A DNA stretch of 64,000 nt from contig JAJEKV010000226.1 in NCBI GenBank assembly GCA_021234155.1, forward strand, positions 372,001 through 436,000, read 5' to 3'. Source of the stretch: Isoetes taiwanensis (taxonomy: Eukaryota > Streptophyta > Lycopodiopsida > Isoetales > Isoetaceae). The notes below the pieces were generated by a model that made no database searches, was not told the DNA's origin, and was given only the letters and a program-made list of their open reading frames with translations. Shown here one piece after another: positions 33,158 to 45,398 of the stretch (within the stretch, counting starts at the first letter, position 1; each line of letters begins with the position of its first letter). Position numbers and translations under genes: made by a program.

Positions 33158-35319
33158 AGCTAAGATACTTCATGAGCACTCTAAATTAGAAGGTGCTCGA
33201 AAGGGGAAAAGAGGCAGCGTAAAAAGGATGCACCTCCTAGTACATATAGAGGGAATTATATCCCGTAAGCGAGTTTATATGGCTACAAGGGCTGAAGTGG
33301 GAGCCTTATCTCCTAAGCGAGGTAAGTTTTTTGACTCAATCTCCTGCTATTACTTATTTCTGTCTGCATTAGAAAGAACTATAAATAGTTGGCTGGTCTG
33401 GTATCTTGGTTGGAAGGCTACTCGGATGTGTTATCCTTCCAAATCCAAGGGAAGGGAAAGCAATAGAATAGATGGATTTGACAAAATCTTCACTTCTAGA
33501 GTGTCGGTAGCAAGAAATGAATGTGGCCGTAAGATCAGAAATACAGGATGGGTTAAGCAGAGAACGAAACTGGAAAAGAAGTTTGGTGAAAGTTATTTAA
33601 GTGAAAACAAGCAAAAGGTTAAAAAGAGGGTAGCTCGAGAAATGCTGAGTGAGAGGTTGACAAAGATTGTGGTGTTGGAAGGTTGTATTAATTCCCTGGC
33701 GTAAAAGTTGAATTGTAAATCAAAAAATCTTGAGACAAATTTTGAAATATGGTGTAGTAAACATGCTCTTTGCAAATTGGCAACAAAATGGGGAAAATAT
33801 TACTATGTTTTAGCATCAAAAGGTCCCAGGAAACCTTGTATCGCATATCCACCCATGCATGCACAAAGCATGCCATTTGAAAGGCAGTTATGGCTAAATT
33901 TATCTAAGTTTGCAATTAGAACCATGAATATAATAAAGGAAATACCCAAAAATGGTCCATCTAAAGTTTGGCTATGTCATCTTGATGTTAAAATATGTCA
34001 AGGAGGCGAAACACAGAATAGCTAACTATGTCAAACAAAGAAAGCTGAAAAGGGCTAAGAAAAAGGGGGAATGGATCCTAAAGTGGGAATGGGAAAAGTG
34101 TAGAAGGATGATAAGGGTCTATAAAGTGGGGAAGAGGGTCCAGAAATGGAATAACGAGGGGGGATGGGTCGAAATGAGTGAAGTGGTCCTCCAAATAACA
34201 AGCATGAGGGTTCTTGGGAATCACATGGAATGTATGGTTGGAATGTTTGGCCTTTACCATTACTATAAATTTGTGATGATCACAATCACTATTGAAAATA
34301 ATCATTGCAAAAAAGGGTATGGGAACCTAACTTCATTACAAAAGATGATCTCGTCTTGGGTCCTTTGGTCCAATAGCTACAATCGGAGGATTGAGACCAA
34401 GTTACATCAAACCACTTTATATGAGAAGGGATTGGGGAGATTTTCCCTATGGGACTTGGAGGGTTAATGTCATCATCGATTTACCCCAACTAAGGCTAGA
34501 TAAATATAAAAGAGAAGAATGTATCAGGGAGCCTCAATTTGTTGAATTTGCTATGGGGAAGAAATACCCCATGATAAAAGTGCAAACATTGCAGGGAATG
34601 GATTCTGACCATTGGCAACAGTATTGGGTAATGGGCCTTATATGGCAGTTGTTGGGGAGGGGAATGCTTCCAAACATAAATTGGCAATGGTGGATGATTA
34701 TATGGGATATCATAAGGGGGGCTATGTACCTTGGTAAATTTCAATCATGTTGGGTAGAATCCAATGAACCCCTTTTACTCACCCATCATTACGTTGGAAA
34801 ATTACACACTCGTCATTGGGTTTGCATGCTGGGGACAAAGGGAACAATGACCCTGGATGGCTTTAGTGTCACACATAACAAGACAAGAATGGGTCTACAT
34901 TACAATAAGGACAAAGGTGATTATTGGACCGTTAAATGGGGAGGGGGCTTTTGCTACATGGGCCTATCTTTTGCACCACATGGTCTAACCATTTTCAAAA
35001 GTGACACTCATGGTTTACATATTTTATATATGGTTGCAATAAAACACCTAAAGGGTGCTAGGGTGGTGGGCCACTTATTTTAAGCATGGTTGCAATAAAA
35101 CACCTAGGGAGTGCTAGGGATGACTTATATGGTTATGCTGGTGGGGGGGAACTGCACAGTTTGTATTTAAGATGATATTGGTGCAACCTTTTTTGAGAGG
35201 GGGATCGACGTAGAAAAATCCTGTGCCCTCTGTCAGATGGACCGATTGAGACCCCTTTGGGAAATACACTCCCATAAGGGGTACGTCATAGGGGATGATG
35301 CTACCCAAATAGAAAAATC
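33158..35319 (+). other. Unidentified 2.1-kb stretch between LINE ORF1 and endonuclease
   Basis: Several plus-strand frames are open here: 33,228-33,704, 33,952-34,467 and 34,391-35,083, the last 230 codons and overlapping the previous one. The product of the last would be rich in Trp, His, Met and Gly and matches nothing I know. The first usable ATG in it is about ten codons inside. L1 elements normally have a short gap between ORF1 and ORF2, so this may be an insertion, ORF1 tail plus spacer, or sequence carried along by the element. No element ends are visible at either border. Confidence 0.4.
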
Positions 35320-36130
35320 ATGAAGATTATTTCGTGGAACCTTCGAGGTATCAAGGGACCTCTAAAGAGGGCTAGAGTTTTAGCAAACAATGAGATCGAT
35401 GGCCGCCAGATATCCTACTTATACGAGGAACATAGACTTCACGACTTGAGGGCCGGTTCCTTAGGTGCCGGGTAGGAAGCCAGTATTCCTCTTTACTGTC
35501 TTTGCCGGGGGGCACTAAAAGGGGGGTCAGGGGAACTTTATGGAAGGGTTTAACTAGTAAAAGCTGCAATATCTTTGGGATAGATGGAAGGTGGCAAGCG
35601 TGCAATTTGATCTGAGATGGGATTCAATGGGGAGTGATTAATATTTATGCAACAAAATAAGCTGGAAAGAGCTACCCTATGGAAGGAAATCATGGATTGG
35701 GTGATCAATCATGCGGGGCCAACTGGGTACTAGGTGGTGACCTCAATATGGCCGGATGTTTGGGATCAAAAGATTGGCTTTGTATAGAAACCTCTTGGGG
35801 AGGAGCGGTGGCATGGGATTCCCTTCTCAACAATTGTGGCCGCTATCCTCCCACCATCGAATACTCCCTATTCATGGTCTAATAAACAAAAGGAATGAGC
35901 GAGTTTCTTGCATGCGGCTAGACAGATTTTATGTGGCTAACAAGTCAGCCCCTTTATGGATCGGTGCTATGTGGAAGGGACCTTTCTTTCTCCCAGTCAG
36001 ATCATATCCCACAAAAACTAGTATTTGAAGACCTTCCATGGAGACGAAAAGGAAATGTCCCTTTAAATTCAATCTGAGGGCTCCTAGGGAAGGATCTCTT
36101 TTGTATACCATTCAAAGAATATACATTAGC
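35320..36130 (+). pseudogene. LINE ORF2 N-terminus: endonuclease, broken
   Basis: ATG at 35,320 starts KIISWNLRGIKGPLKRARVL, the usual opening of the plant L1 endonuclease. The frame then shifts. 'LYEEH' supplies the metal-binding Glu region, WVLGGDLNMAG (about 35,728-35,760) the Gly-Asp-x-Asn motif, and RLDRFYV (about 35,917) the Arg-x-Asp-Arg motif near the C-terminal half. Frame changes and stops separate these. The enzyme would nick target DNA to prime reverse transcription. Confidence 0.82.
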
Positions 36131-36188
36131 TTCAGTCAAGGGAAGAGGGTCTTCCTAGTATGAAATCTGGATCAAGAAAAATGCCGAT

Positions 36189-37833
36189 ATGAAGGATTGG
36201 ATAAAAAGTGGGGAAACTACGGGCTACCAAATTTGGAAAACTAAGGTTGACCTATACAACCAAGTTAAACAAGTTAAACAAGGTTTGATTCTAGATCCCT
36301 TTAATATTGCTTATCGGGCACTTGAGGAAGAGCTAGAGGAATTGGGAATAAAAGCGATAGAAGAGGAAGAGGCTCGAGGGCAGCTATTAGATCTAAGACC
36401 AAATGGTATGCGGAGGTTGATCATGAAAGCTCTAAATGTTTTTAGATTGGCGGGGCAAGGTTGGTGAGAATAGCATCACTTGATTACTAATGATCGAATG
36501 TGGTTCTTAAAGAGGAGGCGTAAATTAAATCCTTTTTGAGGGGCCGGTTATGAGGGGCTGTTCAAAGAAGATCCCCTCCCAAGTGACTATTATAGTCGAT
36601 GCTCTGAGTGGCTTCCCTCTGTAAGGCAAGGCCAGATAGTGACTGATGGAGAAAATAAACTTCTACTTCAAGAGCCTAGTGATGTAGAAATCTACAAGAC
36701 TTTGTGTTCCTTAGCTTCTGGTAAGTCGCCAGGACCTGATGGTTTCCCTCCAGAGTTCTATGTCGAATTCTGGGATATACTTGGGCCATTCTTCACCGCT
36801 GCAGTCAAGGGAGCATGGGCGGTCAAATACCTTCACCCAGCCCTAGCAACTGGATTTATCTCCTTGATTCCAAAAGTCAATAAGCCCTAGGTGCTAAATG
36901 AATGGAGACCAATAGTACTAACCAATGTGTTGTACAAAGTAATCATGAAGGTCATTGCTAATCGTTTGAAGCCAGTCTTAACCCGTTTGATTGGATGTGA
37001 ACAATCAGCTTTTCTCCCAGGCAGGAACATTTTGGACAACTATCTGGCAGCTAGAGAGGGGCTCCATTGGTGCAAGTCTTCTCGCCAGAATTGTGTAATC
37101 TTTGAAGGCTGGATTTTTCGTAGAGCCTATGACTCTCTTAGGTGGAGTGGGCTAAAAAATGTGATGGCTCATATGGGCTTTGAAATAAACTTTATAGAGT
37201 TAGTTATGGGTTTGAACAAGATGGCATCAGCATCTGTTCTAGTTAATGTCCAGCCGACTGGTCTCTTTGAGCTCAGAAAGGGGATTAGGCAGGGGTGTCC
37301 CCTTGCTCCTTACCTTTTTATAATCATGGCATATCTCTTAACCTGTATGGTGGCGGCTTGATGACGAGGGGATTCTTTGAATGGGTTACTTCTTCCGGTT
37401 CAATCTAAATCGACTATTATGCAATATCTGGATGATACCTTTCTTTTCTTAAAAAAGATACGATGATGGGAGTCTTCACGCCTTTCAACAGGTTTTAAAT
37501 TCTTTTACTCCATATCGGGGATTGGGTGAATCCGCTAAATGTGATGTAATATGGCCTTTTGAAGAAGACATTGATACAAGGGTTGGGGCATGGAATTATC
37601 ATATAGTGGTAGCTACAGAGGCGACTAAGGCATTGGGTATGCCACTTAACCTTGGAGAAAATCTAAAAAGGTCTTTGAAGCCAATTATAGAAAGGATCCG
37701 AAAGAAGGTTAAACGGTCTTGTAAGTCCTTGTCCACTATGGGGAGAGTGACAAGAGCCAATGCAATCCTTAATGCGACTCATATTTATTACTCCTCGGCT
37801 ATTGTAGGAAGTATATATATGACCAGTTATTAG
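36189..37833 (+). pseudogene. LINE ORF2 reverse transcriptase, broken
   Basis: A helical linker (36,189-36,467) precedes the polymerase. SGKSPGPDGFPPEFY (36,717-36,760), FISLIPKVNKP, then a stop, LNEWRPIVLTNVLYKVIMKV (from 36,894), SAFLPGRNILDN (37,008) and RQGCPLAPYLF (37,289) are the ordered motifs of L1 reverse transcriptase. The YLDD active-site motif is intact at 37,425-37,436, but in another frame. Motif A should read 'LDFEKAYD', but at about 37,110-37,130 it reads WIFRRAYDSL, so the first catalytic Asp is lost. The thumb-region block ALGMPLNLGE and STMGRVTRANAILNATHIYY follow up to 37,833. Confidence 0.88.
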
Positions 37834-39139
37834 TAATCATTAAGTAAATTCATCACGGGGAGGGAAGATAGCTGGGGTTGCATGGTGAAATGTGCCGAAG
37901 TAGGAAGGATGGGGATTGGGATGTAAAGACCCAATGGTCGAGGGAAGGTTCGGGCAGCGTGAAGTTTGTGCGGAGGGCTATCAAGGGATGCATCCCGACT
38001 ATTGCTTTTGTGTGTTATTGGCTTCCGGGGAGGTAAGATAAAGGAAACCTTCTACCCCTAGAGATGAGGTTAGCTCCTACTTTCATAAATTCTCAATGGG
38101 TAGAGTACTTCCCAAGTAATGAGGAAGATATTAGAAGCTGGCGGGATGTGTGAGTCTCTTTAGTATAGCAGATGTTCATTGGGAGAGGGGGGTAGTATAT
38201 TTTGGAACACTTGGATTTGGGAGAGGGATGCGCTCTCTCTTGCACTTATACACCCGAAAGTGTTTACTAAATGGCGTGTTGCAGGAATTCGTAAGGTTGG
38301 GCAGTTGTGGGAAAATGATAGATGGATTACTTGGACAAGATTTAAAGCTCTAGTTCCAGGTGTTGGGGAAGGTGATAGGAAGGTCTTTAGGAAGATTATG
38401 GTGAATGTCAATACGGTCTCTGGTATTGTAGGGGAAGAAGATAGGTGGTTGTGTGGGGATGGGGCGAGAATATAAAGTCAAAGCGTTGTATGGATTGCTA
38501 ATGCCACAGTCCCCATTAAAGAAATTTGCGGACGCAGGTTGGGATTAGATCAAGCAGAAACCAAGGGTCTATTGACAAAGTCTTGGGTCTCCTTATGTTC
38601 CAAAAAGATCCAATTCTTTCGTTGGATCAGTCTACAAGAAGGTGTATACACTATGACATGGCTGTTGAACAAGGGTGTTGTTCAACATGATCTCGCCCTC
38701 TAGGATGTGGAGCGTCCGAGACAATGGATCATCTTTTTTGTCCGATTATAGGAGACTTACGGAGGTGGGTTTGTCCAATTATTGGGCTCTGAGATGTGTC
38801 AGCTATCATGGCCGGCCATTCTAGCCAGTATAGGTGCAGATATTATTCAACTCACTTTAACCAATATATCATTGTGGTGCATTTGGAAACACCGATGTGG
38901 TGTAGCTCTTGGAGGACTTACCGCCGGCAACAAGGATTGAGCGCTTCAACATGGAGGTAGCCCTCATGGCCTTGGCCCACCACAGGAAGTTTGGCCGCAA
39001 TTATAACAAGAACTTGGATAGAATTGGCAGTATAAGGGGATCAGGATTTAAGCAGTGTGCAGTAAGGGTTTATGACCTGTCCGACATCTATCAGGATGTT
39101 GGATGGAGGATCTTCGTCTTCAGCGGGGTTTTCTCCTAA
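37834..39139 (+). pseudogene. LINE ORF2 C-terminal region (zf-RVT-like), broken
   Basis: Pieces such as GGSIFWNTWIWERDALSL (38,179-38,240), KIQFFRWISLQEGVYTMTWL (about 38,606-38,665) and IWKHRCGVAL (about 38,882-38,912) match the region after the reverse transcriptase in plant L1 elements, including the zinc-binding reverse-transcriptase tail. Several frames are involved. The final frame ends at 39,139, and the rest up to the poly(A) tail is 3' UTR. Confidence 0.7.
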
Positions 39140-39364
39140 GTTCTTGTTGCTTGGAATTGGCTGCTAACTCCATATAGTATCTATGCCTGGATGAAGATGG
39201 TTTTTCCTATAGTAATCCAGGGGTAGGAAAGATTGGAGTAGTAGTTTTTAGTACAATCCTTGACACTTACGAGTTATATCCGCTTTGTGATAATTCTTTC
39301 CATCAATCCCATGTGGGGATATCCTATGTAAATTTTTATATATATTAATACATACTCTTACCCT

Positions 39365-39383
39365 AAAAAAAAAAAAAAAAAAA
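39365..39383 (+). other. Poly(A) tail of the LINE
   Basis: Nineteen consecutive A residues close the element after an AT-rich 3' UTR. Confidence 0.85.
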
Positions 39384-39551
39384 CTATATGAAGAACCAGC
39401 TGAGGATTATGAATTTGGATTTGAAGGCCGATACTTATTATACCTTGCTGAGATGATGAGAATCTTTGATGCTGGATCTGAAGCATTGATGCAAATCTAT
39501 GTACATGGAATGATTGTTGGGCAAGCTAGTGGCACTCAGATAAGGAGGTGA
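39384..39551 (+). other. Short open frame directly after the LINE tail, possible exon remnant
   Basis: Starting at the first base after the poly(A), 55 codons are open with ordinary amino-acid composition: LYEEPAEDYEFGFEGRYLLY, LAEMMRIFDAGSEALMQIYV, then HGMIVGQASGTQIRR and a stop. There is no ATG at the start, so if it is coding it is the downstream half of an exon into which the LINE jumped. I do not recognise the protein. Confidence 0.4.
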
Positions 39552-39929
39552 CGCTCTTGCAGGCTATATGTTGATGTGCTTATCTGCCAGCAAACAACTA
39601 TGGTGAAGGGACTTGGTAGACCATACTTGAAGTGAAAAATAGTTGGAGCAAGGCCGAATTCCCAAGTCGGCTTCTTAGAAAAATCAAGATGCGTTGGAGA
39701 TGGTCGGTTTGCAAAGAAGTGGGATTTAGATTGAAACCCTTTCGCCGTTGTCAGGACTGGTATTGATGTTGATGTTGATCTTGTTCTAAACTTGGGATTG
39801 GCCAATCGATGCATAGGGAGAAGGGCCGTCGAATACGGCGGTGCAGCAATTTGATTTAATATGACCAAATGCATTGCATAAAAAAAAGGGACCAATTTTC
39901 ATTTGCCTCCACGTCCTCCATCGTATAAT

Positions 39930-40633
39930 ATTTCACCTTGCCCATCTTCCTTTGTTATCCCTTTTTGTTCAAACTCAGTTCTTATCATAACTTCTGCCTA
40001 TTTCTTATCCTTTGCTAAATTCCTTACAAGAGTAAACAAGTGATCAAATCTAGAAAATGCACATGATAGTCACAGTACCTAATATTCTTCGGTTATTGGA
40101 ACTCTTGCAGCATCCAAATCTGCTATAAGATTATAAAACTTCTGAAGGAACTCAAGCTCAACATTTTCATTGTACTTGAGCCTCCTAAGGTCTTTTTCCA
40201 ACACATCTAGTTGGGAAGAAGTTTTCCTTCTATAATTAGCCCGCATAAACTCTCGCATTTGCTTTGGAGTCATTCCCCTTAGCTGAAGTAGAATGATAGA
40301 GCTTATCTTACTACTATCACATGTCTAGCCTCCAACAAGCGTAATCTCATGGACACTTCTTTACTTCAGTAACTAGTGCATTCAAAGATACTAGATGCCC
40401 CTCCTCCAACTACCTCCCCAATTGAACTACCTCCATTAGCTGCAATAGTATAGGTTTTGCCTTTATTAGGACATCTCCTGTTTAAGAGTTGATTGCCCTT
40501 CTCCTATAACCATATCCCATAATCTTTCAATTTCTAACAGCCCTTGAACCTTCTATTTCCAGACTTGAAAACCTGCATCACATTTAAACACATCAATAGC
40601 ACCAAGTAGAGATGCTCCAAGTCTGCTAGCCAT
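39930..40633 (-). pseudogene. Copia gag (UBN2-type), decayed
   Basis: From ATG at 40,633 the minus strand reads MASRLGASLLGAIDVFKCDA then GFQVWK, a stop, KVQGLLEIERLWDMVIGE, the 'W-x-M-x-LL...LW' opening of copia gag. A stop-rich part follows, then SQLDVLEKDLRRLKYNENVE and FLQKFYNLIADLDAARVPIT (40,250-40,090), the central helix pair of the same family. Gag would form the particle that packages the element RNA. Stops and shifts rule out a full product. Confidence 0.8.
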
Positions 40634-40645
40634 TTTAAATATCTT

Positions 40646-40657
40646 GCTCTGATACCA
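40646..40657 (-). other. Primer-binding site (initiator Met-tRNA)
   Basis: TGGTATCAGAGC on the minus strand lies two bases from the LTR end and 12 bases before the gag start codon. Confidence 0.9.
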
Positions 40658-40659
40658 AG

Positions 40660-40940
40660 TGTTGTATATTATAGACAATTTCAATTTTCGAGCTTAATGC
40701 AAACATCTAGGCAATATCAACAAGTAATTTTTATCTAGAAGATTAAGCTTGAAATGCAATACTTAAAAGTTTACCCTTTAACACTATGAGTTTCACTATA
40801 GCAAAAACACTGTAATATTGGAAACGACTAAACTATTGTAGCAACTTTGATGCTATATGGCTTTTCTCATTTGCAGAATCTATCTCACCTGATAATCGAT
40901 TTACACAGCCATGTCTTATTTATACAAAGCAACTCCAACA
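40660..40940 (-). repeat. 5' LTR of the copia remnant (~281 bp)
   Basis: On the minus strand it starts TGTTGGAG and ends ACAACA, so its ends form TGTTG/CAACA. TATAAATAA lies about 17 bases from the start. The outer end is an inference from the matching terminal bases; no second LTR is in the window to confirm it. Confidence 0.6.
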
Positions 40941-41339
40941 ATTTTGCAATCGAGCTGATGGGTGTAGTGGTAAAGTTGCCAGCAAGATTCAAAACAAAAC
41001 TTGGCTCCAAATGATTCGCCCAAGAATGCAAACCCTAAAAAGTAATATACGTCTTTCTATTTATAGAATAAACTTAGGTACCATTGAATTTTTGACACCA
41101 TTAGAATGAGAATGTTAGATACCATTAGGGCTTTTCTGAAAATGCAAAACGATCTGACTAATTCGAACATAAACTTCATTGGATGAGTTCCTTAGCCTTA
41201 GAGCACATCCTACGTGCCCAATTGACATATTTTATGACATATGCTTTAGCACGAAAATATCACATTTCAACTATTATATAAAACTATAAATCAATCAATC
41301 CTTTTAATTTGGGATTTTCCAGTCTGGAGGAAAACATTT

Positions 41340-44300
41340 TTGGAATTTATTTTAAGTGATTTCTATAAGGTTTCAGGGATTTTGGCAGCCGGAAAGAAAA
41401 ACCGATATTCCAAAAATTTGAGAATTCTTTTTGGCCTGATTTCAATTTCGATATGGATTTCAATTTTGCCCTTTCATATCGATTTCGCCCTCTTTCAATT
41501 TCGGCATTCATCTGCCACGATTGTGCCAAGTTTATTTGCAGGGATGGAGGACAGATGGAGTGCCATAAGCTGATCAACCCAAAGTCGTGGAGTAGCCTCT
41601 GCTTTTGGTGGTTCGGCATTCCATCGGCTTCCATAACTGGGGCTTTTGAGGTAATTCGATCTGCTTCTTAGATTGTTTATGGTAGGCACGATTCTTGGCT
41701 GCATAGGTTCATCTCTATCTGTAGCCGACGTGTTCTTGCAAGATTTCATAGTTTTCCAGGGCAAAACCTCTGAGAATGGCTACTGGTGGCATTTTTTATA
41801 GGATGAATTTGTGACCATATGATTATCCATCGGTCCGACATCAGGTGATTTGCATCAAGAGGCAACTCAAAGACCTGGCAGTTGCCTTGGAAATATATAA
41901 GTTTACACGAGCCGCCAGTGACTGGCAAGCAGGTATATAATTTATGTCTTGAACTAGGCCTTCTGGTTGAGACACAAATGCTCTCATGGTATTTGGGCAT
42001 GCTAATACACATCTTTTGTAGCTATTTGCCAAACTACATAATGGTATGTTCTAATTTTTGCATTTTTTTTTTGTTTATTATTTTCTTTGAAGCACCTACA
42101 GAGGTTTAAGTGAGATTTCAAATCCCATATCAGAGATTTGGAGCGCTCCATTTTTTTGTGAATCTCAACTCCATCAGCAAAGTTACAGAGATGAAGACTT
42201 CATTTTCTATACAATTCATTTTAAGTCTTTTGTCCATTTCATTTTGAGTCATATAAGTTATTCTATTAAAAGTATATCCGCTTCAAATTGTGGAAAAGCT
42301 ATAGAAGCTGGTGCTTTCAAATTGTATTGTAGGTTCTTTATGTAGGAATTTGATAGCTATAGAACAGTTACCTCTACCGGATCATTGTTGCACAGGTCCA
42401 TATTAAAGGCCTTGCTTCTCCCACTCGATGTGTGAATGCTATATGACATGCAACACTGTACCCCATGAGCAAGAAGGTAAATGCATGGTTCCTAATTCTA
42501 GGATTGTTTCTCTTCATAGCCTCACAATGATCGATGCAGGATTTGACTCAATTTGCAGCGAGGCATTCAAGAAGGAATGGTATGATCAAACAAGAGGGTC
42601 TTACAGGTAGATTACCTTTTTTTTTCCACCTTTGTGCCCCCTTTGCCATATAGTTTTTTGTCATTTATCATGCTGCCTGGTATTTTGTTTCCATTACATG
42701 AGAAGATGATAATCTTAAGGGCTTTCATGAGTTATGTTGTGACTATATTGAACAACCTGCCATCAGTTCATCCATTGTTTTCTTGCTTACTGTGATGGTG
42801 AGATTTCTGAGGGGTTTCTTTGACTGTGCATGAAGGCTACAGACTGGAGCAAAGAGGAGACTGGCAAAGACCTGGTTCATATCATTTGTTCGCACTTTGT
42901 GTCCTCTGTAGACATGTTTTAGGCTTAAGTTTTGTTGGATAAATAGGCAAACATGTCTATGTTGTAAGTTGGTCATTGTCACTGAGCAATCTTACCTTCA
43001 CCCTTGGTCCAGAAGTTGATAAATCGTGTCTAATTCTCTCATAAGTTGCAGATCACCATGCTATCTAATTCTTGAAGTCATAGCTTTTCACGGTCAATTC
43101 CCCCTTCCTTTTGGCCGATGCTTGAAGTAACAATTGAGAATGCCTTATTACTTGCTAGATATTGCATTTTGCAGCAACAAAATGATAAGAGAGCATATAA
43201 AGTCAAGGATAGTCATGGAGATTAAAGGTTTAAACTGTTGGAAGATTGTGTTTCTACTTATACAAATGTTTCTGTAAGCGAGAACAGTTCCTTATATCTA
43301 TGCATATTTTGTCTTTGGTAGGTGTTCCAACCTCTCACTTTGGTACATGCATTTTTGCATTCTTGGCCTTTGTATATATCATCGTGCTGAACCTTTTCGA
43401 AGCCTGTTTTTATCATTTTTCATTGTATCTTTTATAAGGTTTCACAGTGTCATCGCAAGGTACCCAGATAATCCAGTTTCATTTGCCGACATGCATGTCT
43501 TTGTTAGGTTATGCCATTCTAGCTCAGTTGTTGTTGCCGATTTCATGACTTGAATCATATTATCTGGATTCTCCAAGATGCCAATTTATAACTTTGAATC
43601 ATATCATCTGTATTCTTCAAGATCATTCTCTTAAATGGACAGAAGCACCAGTTTATACCATGAGGCGTTGCTTTCTGCATGCTGCAAGATTTCCTTCATT
43701 TCTTTGTTTCTATGTCATACTATAGAAGGACGAGAGTTTCTTTACTTTTCAATATGAACGACTTATTTTGATTTTTGCTCTCATGCAGGTGTATGACTCA
43801 TTAGCTTTGCTCAGTATTGATAAGGAGCATTTCACGATAACATTTCTTTGAGCAGTTACAGACCATCTATTGCTCTAGGTAAGCAACTCAATTTTTTTTT
43901 CCATTGCTTCTTATTTTATGCAGAAGAAAGCTTTGAGTTTCAGTTGGTAAGACAAACTTTTATAGTTTCTTTGCCATAGGAACCTTCTGGTCCTCCTCTG
44001 ATTGCTCTATTAATAGTTGCACAAACATCAAAGGTTCAAATTGGCAGATCACATTTTTACTGCTTATGCATATTGTACAGGTGAGAACATTCTTTTATAT
44101 CTATGCCTATTTTTTGTCTTTGATGGGCGTTGCTCTAAAGTTTGTGGGCTGGCCTTTACATGTATCATTGCGACTCCTGGATCAACGTTTCACAAGGCCA
44201 TCACAAGGTATCCATTCTAGCTCAGTTATTATCAATTCATAATTTCTTACAACTTGAATCATACTATCTGCATTTGCCAAGGTCATTTTTAAATGGGCAG

Positions 44301-45370
44301 AAGCACCAGTTTATAACATGAGACCTTGCATTCTGCATGCTGCGAGAATGCATGAAAATTTAAGACCATGAGCTTGGGCAGAGATTTCATTCTTTGTTGT
44401 AAAGCTTGGTCTAGATATTATCTTTGTTGTGGTTAACTATCTCACTAAGTTTTTCGAGCCTGAGTCTTTATACTCGGAATGCTATTATTGATGTCAATGT
44501 TGAGCACGGTGATATTGATGGATGTTGCGTCAGAGCATAGATGCAGACAAGTTCATATTCTTAGATCTTCTGGCACAAAACTATAACACGAGCCATTCAA
44601 TAAATTTAAACGAGGAATGTCGTGTGTCATTGTTTTAGAAAGTAGCTTGGTCCATCATTATGCCACCTATATAATGATTTGGATTTGTCTGTTGGCGTGT
44701 TTAATAGTATAGTTCCCTCAGTTTGCATTTTAGGAGTTGTTCATGAAAGGCTCCATTGATTGTCTTGGATGGCGAATGCTTGGGCATAGAAGTGTACACA
44801 AGTTGGTGTTCAAATGAGGATGAAGGCATGCCCTGCACAGAAGAGATGGAGGAAAGTACAGCGGAAAATAGATGCATTTGAATGTCTTACATGCCAAATT
44901 CATCCTGGATGGATCATGACAGTAAGATGAATGTCCTGATTTGTCAAAACCTAATTATTTAAGCAATCTGCTATTTTGTCATTACTCTTGAGATTTATAA
45001 TATTGTTTTTTTTTTCCCAAATTTGGTCGCCACAATTTCCTTTTTTAGTGTAAGTAATTGCACTTTCCAAAAGAGTTGATTTGTATAAGCAAGCATTTGT
45101 TGCTGGTTTACAAAGAGTAGAATTTTGTATTTCAGTATAAGAAATTGCAGGTTACAAAAGAGTTGACATTTGCAGGTTAAAAAAAAAGAGTTTATATTTG
45201 TGTATACACAACATATATGCCAAAGCACCAACTTTTTATTTCTATAATTTGAAGTTCTTTTCGCAGGAAGTCATGTAGATCTTTAGGTGATCTAGAGACG
45301 ATGAGAGCTTTTTTAACTAATCAAGACTTTTTTCTTATAAGTGGATGCTAGCAATGGAAATCATCAACAC
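41340..45370 (+). other. Unassigned region with exon-like patches upstream of a Helitron end
   Basis: Some plus-strand patches end at splice-donor-like sites: a frame with GGQMECHKLINPKSW ending at 'ttttgag|gtaatt' (about 41,650), a patch ending at 'cttacag|gtagat' (about 42,606), and 'catgcag|gtgtatgac...ctctag|gtaagc' (43,789-43,881). They could be captured gene fragments inside the element that ends at 45,713, or chance. I cannot name any protein. AT-rich sequence with T-runs fills the rest. Confidence 0.3.
43271..44345 (+). repeat. Diverged direct duplication (~0.4 kb units, ~0.8 kb apart)
   Basis: 43,271-43,700 and 44,080-44,345 share the series 'gagaaca.t.ctt.tatctatgc', 'ttttgtctttg', 'catcgcaaggta/catcacaaggta', 'ttctagctcagtt', 'cttgaatcata.tatctg', 'agaagcaccagtttata' and 'ctgcatgctgc'. 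The order is the same, with indels between. Confidence 0.7.
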
Positions 45371-45378
45371 AACCTGAT

Positions 45379-45398
45379 TGCTACTCTCGAGAGTAGCA
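45379..45398. repeat. 20-bp perfect palindrome
   Basis: TGCTACTCTCGAGAGTAGCA is its own reverse complement. A third half-site 'gctactctc' follows at 45,399-45,407, so the same arm occurs three times within 30 bp. Confidence 0.8.

Larger units (their letters stand above)
31627..39383 (+). mobile_element. L1-type non-LTR retrotransposon (LINE), degenerate
   Basis: The plus strand gives, in the expected order, an ORF1 with a DUF4283-type region and zinc knuckle (31.6-33.2 kb), an apurinic-type endonuclease (from 35,320), a reverse transcriptase (36.6-37.5 kb), the post-RT region (37.5-39.1 kb) and a 19-base poly(A) tail at 39,365-39,383. About 2.1 kb of unrecognised sequence separates ORF1 from the endonuclease. 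Frameshifts and stops are present in every part, so this copy cannot move by itself. CAG and CTG occur normally here, so the decay looks genuine. The 5' end is not defined; a possible target duplication 'ctatatg' occurs at about 30,837 and at 39,384. Confidence 0.9.
39930..40940 (-). mobile_element. Ty1/copia retrotransposon 5' end (LTR, primer-binding site, gag)
   Basis: On the minus strand an LTR-like segment (40,940 to 40,660) ends ...CAACA. It is followed after two bases by TGGTATCAGAGC, the well-known copia primer-binding site complementary to initiator Met-tRNA, and then by a gag start at 40,633. Only the left third of an element is present; protease, integrase and reverse transcriptase are missing. 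Confidence 0.85.

Noticed and set aside
34391-35083. A real 230-residue gene
   Set aside because: The frame opens at TTG, overlaps another long open frame, has an odd composition and lies inside a LINE. It is reported only as unidentified sequence.
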